From positions 1 to 64,000 of the forward strand of contig CAVRVX010000041.1 in NCBI GenBank assembly GCA_963724735.1: a DNA stretch of 64,000 nucleotides. The letters are read 5' to 3'. Positions within the stretch are counted from its first letter, which is position 1. Every line of letters begins with the position of its first letter. This stretch comes from Rhodoplanes sp963724735. Lineage in GTDB: Bacteria > Pseudomonadota > Alphaproteobacteria > Rhizobiales > Xanthobacteraceae. Position numbers and translations under genes: made by a program. Under the pieces are notes generated by a model. It made no database searches and was not told the origin of the DNA. It saw only the letters and a program-made list of their open reading frames with translations. Positions 60,701 to 64,000 of this stretch are shown here, in pieces.

Positions 60701-63700
60701 GGCTTCCGCGGGTCGGGATCGACGACAACTTTTTTGCGCTGGGGGGCGACAGCATCCTGTCGATCCAGCTGGTGAGCCGGGCGCGCAAGGCGGGGCTTTT
60801 GCTGACGCCGCGGGCGGTGTTTGAGCATCAGACGGTAGCGGGGCTTGCGCCGGTTGTGCGGCCGGTCGGGGAGCGGGCGGCGTCTGTTTCGGATGCGGCT
60901 TCGGATGAGGCGACGGGGGTGGTTGCGCCGACGCCGGTGATGCGGTGGCTTGCGGAGCTTGGGGGGGCGATTGCGGGCTTTCACCAGGCGGTGGTTCTGC
61001 GGGTTCCAGCGGGCCTGCGCGAGGATGATGTGGCGGGGGCGTTGCAGAGCCTTGTCGATCATCATGACGCATTGCGGCTGCGGCTGTTGGTTGGGGGAGA
61101 CGGGGCGTGGCGTGTGGAGGGGCTTGCGCGCGGGTCGGTGTTGGCGCGGGGCTGCTTGCGGCGGGTTGAGGCAGGCGGGCTGGCTGCGGGGGAGCTTGGC
61201 GAACGGATCGCCGTGGAGGGTCGGGCGGCGGCGGGCCGGCTATCACCGGAGTCGGGGGGGCTGGTTCAGGCGGTGTGGTTTGACGCCGGCGGGACGGCGG
61301 CGGGCCGGCTGCTGCTGAGCATTCATCATCTGGCGGTTGACGGGGTGTCGTGGCGCCTTCTGGTTGCGGATTTGCGGGCGGCGTGGGAGGCGGTTGTTCG
61401 GGGGGAGGTTCCGTCGCTGTCGCCGGTGGGGACGTCGTTTCGCGGGTGGGCGCGGCGGCTTGCGGAGCGGGCGCGGGCGGCGGAGGTTGTGGGCGAGCTT
61501 TCGCTGTGGCGTGGGATGCTGAGCCGTCCGTCGCTGCGGCTGGTGGAGGGGGCGCTTGATCCTGAGCGGGACCTTGCCGGGGGTGCTGGGCATGTGCGGG
61601 TGGTTTTGCCGTCGCGAGTGACGGAGGGGTTGCTGACGCGGGTTGCGTCGGCGTTTCATTGCGGGGTGCAAGAGGTCCTTTTGACCGGTTTGGCGGTGGC
61701 GCTTGCGGAGTGGTGCGGGCGGCGGGGCGTGGGGTCGAGCGAGGAAGCGGGCCGTGCGGTGTTGCTTGATGTGGAGGGTCACGGCCGCGAGGAGGTTTTT
61801 GCCGATGTGGACGTGTCGCGGACGGTGGGCTGGTTCACCAGCGTTTATCCGGTGCGGCTTGATGCCGGGGCGGTTGACGCTGGGTCGGGGCTGGCCGGGG
61901 GCGGGGGTCTTGGCGGTGCGCTCAAGCGGATCAAGGAGCAGCTTCGGGCGCTGCCGGATCACGGGCTTGGCTATGGGCTTCTGCGCTATTTGAACGAGGA
62001 GACGGCGGGGGAGCTGGCGGGCTATGGGACGCCGCAGCTTGGGTTCAACTATCTGGGACGGCTGGGCGGTTCTGGGGGGACGGCGTGGTCGGCGGCGGCG
62101 GAGACGGGTGTTCTGGGGTCTGGGTATGATCCTGGGATGCCGCTTGCTCATTGCCTCGAGGTGAATGCGGTCACGCGGGAGGGGGTTGGCGGATTGGAGC
62201 TTGAGGCGCACTGGACGTGGGCGCCGCGGCTTGTGACGGAGGAGGCGGTCAGGGCGCTGGCGGGGAGCTGGTTCCGCTGGCTGGAGGGGCTGGTTTTATG
62301 TGCGGGGGCGCCTGGGGCGGGGGGCCGGAGCCCGAGCGATTGTCCTCTGGCGGGTCTGACGCAGGAGGAGATTGAGGGACTGGAACGGCGCTATCCGCAG
62401 CTTGAGGACATTCTGCCGCTGTCGCCGTTGCAGGAAGGGCTGCTGTTTCATGCGCTGTATGATGCGGCGGCGCCGGACGTCTACACGGTTCAGCTGGAGC
62501 TTGGGCTGGAGGGGGCGCTGGATGTCGGGCGACTGCGGGGCGCGGGTGCGGCGCTGTTGGCCCGGCATGCGAGCTTGCGCGCTGGGTTTGTGCAGGGGGA
62601 TCTGAGCCGGCCGGTTCAGGTGATTGTGGCGCCGCTGGCGCCGCCGTGGCGGGTCGTCGACCTGTCGCGTCTGGGGGCGGGGGAGCAGGCGGGGCGGCTG
62701 GCGGAGATCTTGGCGGAGGATCGCGGGGCGCGGTTTGATCTTGGTGCGCCGCCGCTGCTGCGTTTCAGCCTGGTGCGGCTTTCGCCCGAGCGCCACCGGC
62801 TTGTGCTGACCAACCATCATCTCCTGCTGGACGGATGGTCGACGCCGGTTCTGGTGGAGGAACTGTTTGGCCTGTATGGGCGGGACGGGGAGGCGGGGGC
62901 GCTGCCGCGGGTGACGCCGTACCGGGATTATCTGGCGTTTGTTGCGAGGCAGGATCGGGCGGCGGCGCTGGCGGCGTGGCGTGCGGCGTTGAGCGGGCTT
63001 GCGGAGGGGACGCGGGTGGCGCCGCCGGAAGCGGCGGGGGGTTGGGCGGCTTCGCCGGCGCAGATCAAGCTTGCGCTGAGCGCGGCGCTGACCGGGGCGT
63101 TGACGGGGTTTGCGCGCGGGCAGGGTTTGACGCTGAACACGCTGATCCAGGGGGCGTGGGCGATCCTTCTGGGTCGTCTGACCGGGCGGGACGATGTGGT
63201 GTTTGGGGTCACGGTTGCGGGGCGGCCGCCGGAGCTTGGCGGGATTGAGCGGATGGTGGGTCTGTTCATCAACACGCTGCCGCTGCGTGTTGGGCTCAAG
63301 CCGTGGCGGTCGGTGCGGGACCTGTTGCGGGAGGTTCAGGAGCGCCAGTCGCGCCTGATGGCGCACGCCTATGTGGGGCTTGCGGAGGTGCAGCAGCTGG
63401 CCGGGGTGGGAGAGCTGTTCGACACGCTGACGGTGTTTGAGAACTACCCGGTTGATCGGGGGGATGTGTCGGCGGGCGGCCTGCGGGTCGTTCCGGTGAG
63501 CGGGCACGATGCGACGCACTACCCGTTGAGCCTGGCGGCGATGCCGGGGGAGCGTCTGGGGCTGCGGCTGTGCTATCGGCCGGACCTGTTTGACCGTGCG
63601 AGCGTTGCGGCGCTAGCGGGGCGGCTGGTTCGGCTTTTGGAGGGGGCGGTCGCCGATCCTGGGCGTGCGATTGGGGCGCTTGACATCCTGGGGGCGGAGG

Positions 63701-64000
63701 AGCGGCGGAAGCTTCTCATTGAATTCAACGACACCGCGCGCGCTGTGCGGTCGGCGAGCCTGCCGGAGCTGGTGGGGGAGCAGGCTGGTCGGCGTCCTGG
63801 GGCGGTTGCGGTGGTGGGGGCGGCGGAGACGCTGAGCTACGCGGAGCTGGAGGATCGGGCGAACCGGCTGGCGCATCATCTGCGCGGGCTCGGGGTTGGG
63901 CCGGAGGCGGTGGTTGGGCTGTGCGTGGAGCGCTCGCCTTCGCTGGTGGTGGGGGCGCTGGGGATCCTGAAGGCGGGCGGGGCGTATCTTCCGCTGGATC
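57793..64000 (+). CDS. Nonribosomal peptide synthetase (partial, runs off the right edge)
   Basis: At least 2069 residues in one clean frame. Order (residues from ATG 57793): condensation C1 (10-430; FPLSSAQLGIWFAQQLDP; HHIVVDG at 142), adenylation A1 (485-935; YTSGSTGAPKG, NAYGPTETTVC, YRTGDLARW, NGKLDRRAL), carrier PCP1 (FFALGGDSILS, Ser 987), epimerisation E (HHLAVDGVSW at 1178, TVGWFTSVYPV, FNYLGR), condensation C2 (LEDILPLSPLQEGLLFHALY; NHHLLLDGWS at 1675) and the start of A2 (from about 2000). The A1 pocket reads D-A-S-T-I-A-A-V-C-K by alignment to GrsA, near known Tyr/Phe codes. So module 1 likely adds a D-aromatic residue. C1 at the very start suggests an acylated first residue or an upstream partner enzyme. 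Starts at 57712 and 57808 are also open. Confidence 0.95.
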   Translation, partial: MNPDRMSQPGVAFPLSSAQLGIWFAQQLDPWLNPHIAVYLDIAGCIDPALFEQALRRVVDETDSLRVRITADDDGPRQTIVATPAWPMPIIDVSAELDPRASAEAWMRADLSKRTEATDFPLFGFALFKAATDRYFWYARYHHIVVDGFGMRLIANRLAEIYTQLHTGKALHDDPFKPLAVLVEEDAAYRASEQFTKDRDFWLGSLADRPGPVGFAGHSSVRSDGVIRVTGHLDAASTAQLRAMSRRTMAQMVTASVAILLHRLTGAPDLVIGLVAAPRTEVTRHIPGMATNILPLRLGVHGRASIAEVLEQTALQMRRALGHQRYHISDLRRDLGAADDGRSLFSVGVNVMRFDYGFDFAGCKAVASNLAIGPVEDLLISIYDRSDGEPIRVDFDANPARYDTAEIADCQKRFLKLLGVATCSPPDRTIGALDILGAEERRKLLIEFNDTARAVRSASLPELVGEQAGRRPGAVAVVGAAETLSYAELEDRANRLAHHLRGLGVGPEAVVGLCVERSPSLVVGALGILKAGGAYLPLDPSHPAERLGYMLADARAAAVVTEAGLEGRLGAAGGVVRVRLDADAAALAGHPATAPPLSLDPANPAYVIYTSGSTGAPKGVVVSHAGIPSLVAAQVDRFAITAEARVLQFASPGFDAAVSEIATTLASGAALVLASGDRSIAELERLISERRVTHATLPPALVAELSEAVPLQTVIVAGEACPGEVVGRWSQGRRMINAYGPTETTVCATMSEPLSEASAPPIGRPIANTRAYVLDGSLGPVPAGVVGELYLAGAGLARGYVGRADWTGERFVADPFGVAGSRMYRTGDLARWRGDGVLEFAGRADGQVKLRGHRIEPGEIEAALVGHAGVRQAAVVAVGAGSRARLVGYVAAAAGACVDAGGLRAHLAGRLPDYMVPSAFVFLDRLPLTGNGKLDRRALPAPEPVEGASGRGARTPVEEALCGLYAEVLGLPRVGIDDNFFALGGDSILSIQLVSRARKAGLLLTPRAVFEHQTVAGLAPVVRPVGERAASVSDAASDEATGVVAPTPVMRWLAELGGAIAGFHQAVVLRVPAGLREDDVAGALQSLVDHHDALRLRLLVGGDGAWRVEGLARGSVLARGCLRRVEAGGLAAGELGERIAVEGRAAAGRLSPESGGLVQAVWFDAGGTAAGRLLLSIHHLAVDGVSWRLLVADLRAAWEAVVRGEVPSLSPVGTSFRGWARRLAERARAAEVVGELSLWRGMLSRPSLRLVEGALDPERDLAGGAGHVRVVLPSRVTEGLLTRVASAFHCGVQEVLLTGLAVALAEWCGRRGVGSSEEAGRAVLLDVEGHGREEVFADVDVSRTVGWFTSVYPVRLDAGAVDAGSGLAGGGGLGGALKRIKEQLRALPDHGLGYGLLRYLNEETAGELAGYGTPQLGFNYLGRLGGSGGTAWSAAAETGVLGSGYDPGMPLAHCLEVNAVTREGVGGLELEAHWTWAPRLVTEEAVRALAGSWFRWLEGLVLCAGAPGAGGRSPSDCPLAGLTQEEIEGLERRYPQLEDILPLSPLQEGLLFHALYDAAAPDVYTVQLELGLEGALDVGRLRGAGAALLARHASLRAGFVQGDLSRPVQVIVAPLAPPWRVVDLSRLGAGEQAGRLAEILAEDRGARFDLGAPPLLRFSLVRLSPERHRLVLTNHHLLLDGWSTPVLVEELFGLYGRDGEAGALPRVTPYRDYLAFVARQDRAAALAAWRAALSGLAEGTRVAPPEAAGGWAASPAQIKLALSAALTGALTGFARGQGLTLNTLIQGAWAILLGRLTGRDDVVFGVTVAGRPPELGGIERMVGLFINTLPLRVGLKPWRSVRDLLREVQERQSRLMAHAYVGLAEVQQLAGVGELFDTLTVFENYPVDRGDVSAGGLRVVPVSGHDATHYPLSLAAMPGERLGLRLCYRPDLFDRASVAALAGRLVRLLEGAVADPGRAIGALDILGAEERRKLLIEFNDTARAVRSASLPELVGEQAGRRPGAVAVVGAAETLSYAELEDRANRLAHHLRGLGVGPEAVVGLCVERSPSLVVGALGILKAGGAYLPLD
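59078..59410 (+). repeat. Intragenic direct repeat in the NRPS, copy 1
   Basis: Identical over at least 333 bases to 63668-64000 (offset 4590). Encodes the C-A linker and the start of the adenylation domain (GALDILGAEERRKLLIEFND to GILKAGGAYLPLD). Confidence 0.97.
63668..64000 (+). repeat. Intragenic direct repeat in the NRPS, copy 2 (continues beyond window)
   Basis: No mismatch to copy 1 up to the last base of the window, so the true length is unknown. It opens adenylation domain 2. Confidence 0.97.

Noticed and set aside
58450..61065. An 871-residue open frame antisense to the NRPS, and similar long antisense frames at 61243-62211 and 62296-63519
   Set aside because: Pro/Arg-rich low-complexity translations produced by the G-rich codon usage of the sense strand; the sense frame has textbook NRPS motifs throughout.

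Overview
The window looks like a chromosome segment of a high-GC alphaproteobacterium of the Hyphomicrobiales (Rhizobiales), probably Bradyrhizobium-like or close to the Xanthobacteraceae. This is an inference from gene families (DUF4331, DUF5996, DUF3775, DUF1036, twin PoxB-type enzymes, FixJ-type regulators, rhizobial-type insertion sequences) and not from any search. It has two very different halves, separated at about 31.9 kb by a tyrosine integrase and a tRNA-Arg 3' fragment.

Left half (1-31.9 kb): a scarred accessory region that I read as the right end of an integrated island. Intact genes are an SDR dehydrogenase, DUF4331 and DUF5996 proteins, SdhE, CyoD, class II fumarase, a FUSC protein, a DUF1275 protein, two PoxB-type thiamine-diphosphate enzymes, two response regulators and several small secreted proteins. 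Between them lie broken genes: aquaporin, SdhC, SdhD, malic enzyme, D-lactate dehydrogenase, an MFS transporter, pyruvate kinase, a GAF/PAS histidine kinase, a Sel1 protein and a TrbI-DUF2274 conjugation scar. Insertion sequences include an IS1111-type element nested in an IS3-type element, an IS110 remnant, an IS5-type element with clean ends, and degenerate integrase-type, IS630 and IS481 remnants. The recurring theme is pyruvate, C4-acid and quinone-linked energy metabolism, much of it decayed. Two repeat families occur in the same order upstream of both PoxB-type genes, which suggests a duplicated segment.

Middle (32.4-41.2 kb): a leftward catabolic cluster reads IclR regulator, acyl-CoA dehydrogenase, acyl-CoA ligase, then a Liv-type ABC transporter (binding protein, two permeases, two ATPases). 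It looks like uptake and CoA activation of an organic acid. The binding protein and one permease each carry a frameshift, so transport is in doubt unless these are sequencing errors. Two copies of a perfect 13-bp palindrome lie in front of the regulator.

Right half (41.6-64 kb): mostly intact genes concerned with the cell envelope. A three-gene operon encodes a one-TM protein, a membrane-anchored Clp-type AAA+ ATPase, and a 1074-residue membrane-anchored Sel1-repeat protein ending in a rhodanese-like domain. I see no described system that matches it, and it is one of the two best candidates for something new. Next come secreted DUF4189 and DUF1036 proteins, an oxidoreductase and a 4'-phosphopantetheinyl transferase. 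After these come an SPFH/prohibitin protein overlapping a cyclic-peptide-export type ABC transporter, a DUF697 protein and a family 5 peptide-binding protein. Last is a large nonribosomal peptide synthetase (C-A-PCP-E-C-A...) running off the right edge. PPTase, NRPS and exporter together make a plausible nonribosomal peptide locus. Its first module probably loads an aromatic amino acid and converts it to the D form.

Frameshifts are concentrated left of 37 kb. The long reading frames to the right are clean, which argues for genuine decay of the left half over uniformly poor sequence, but both explanations should be kept open.
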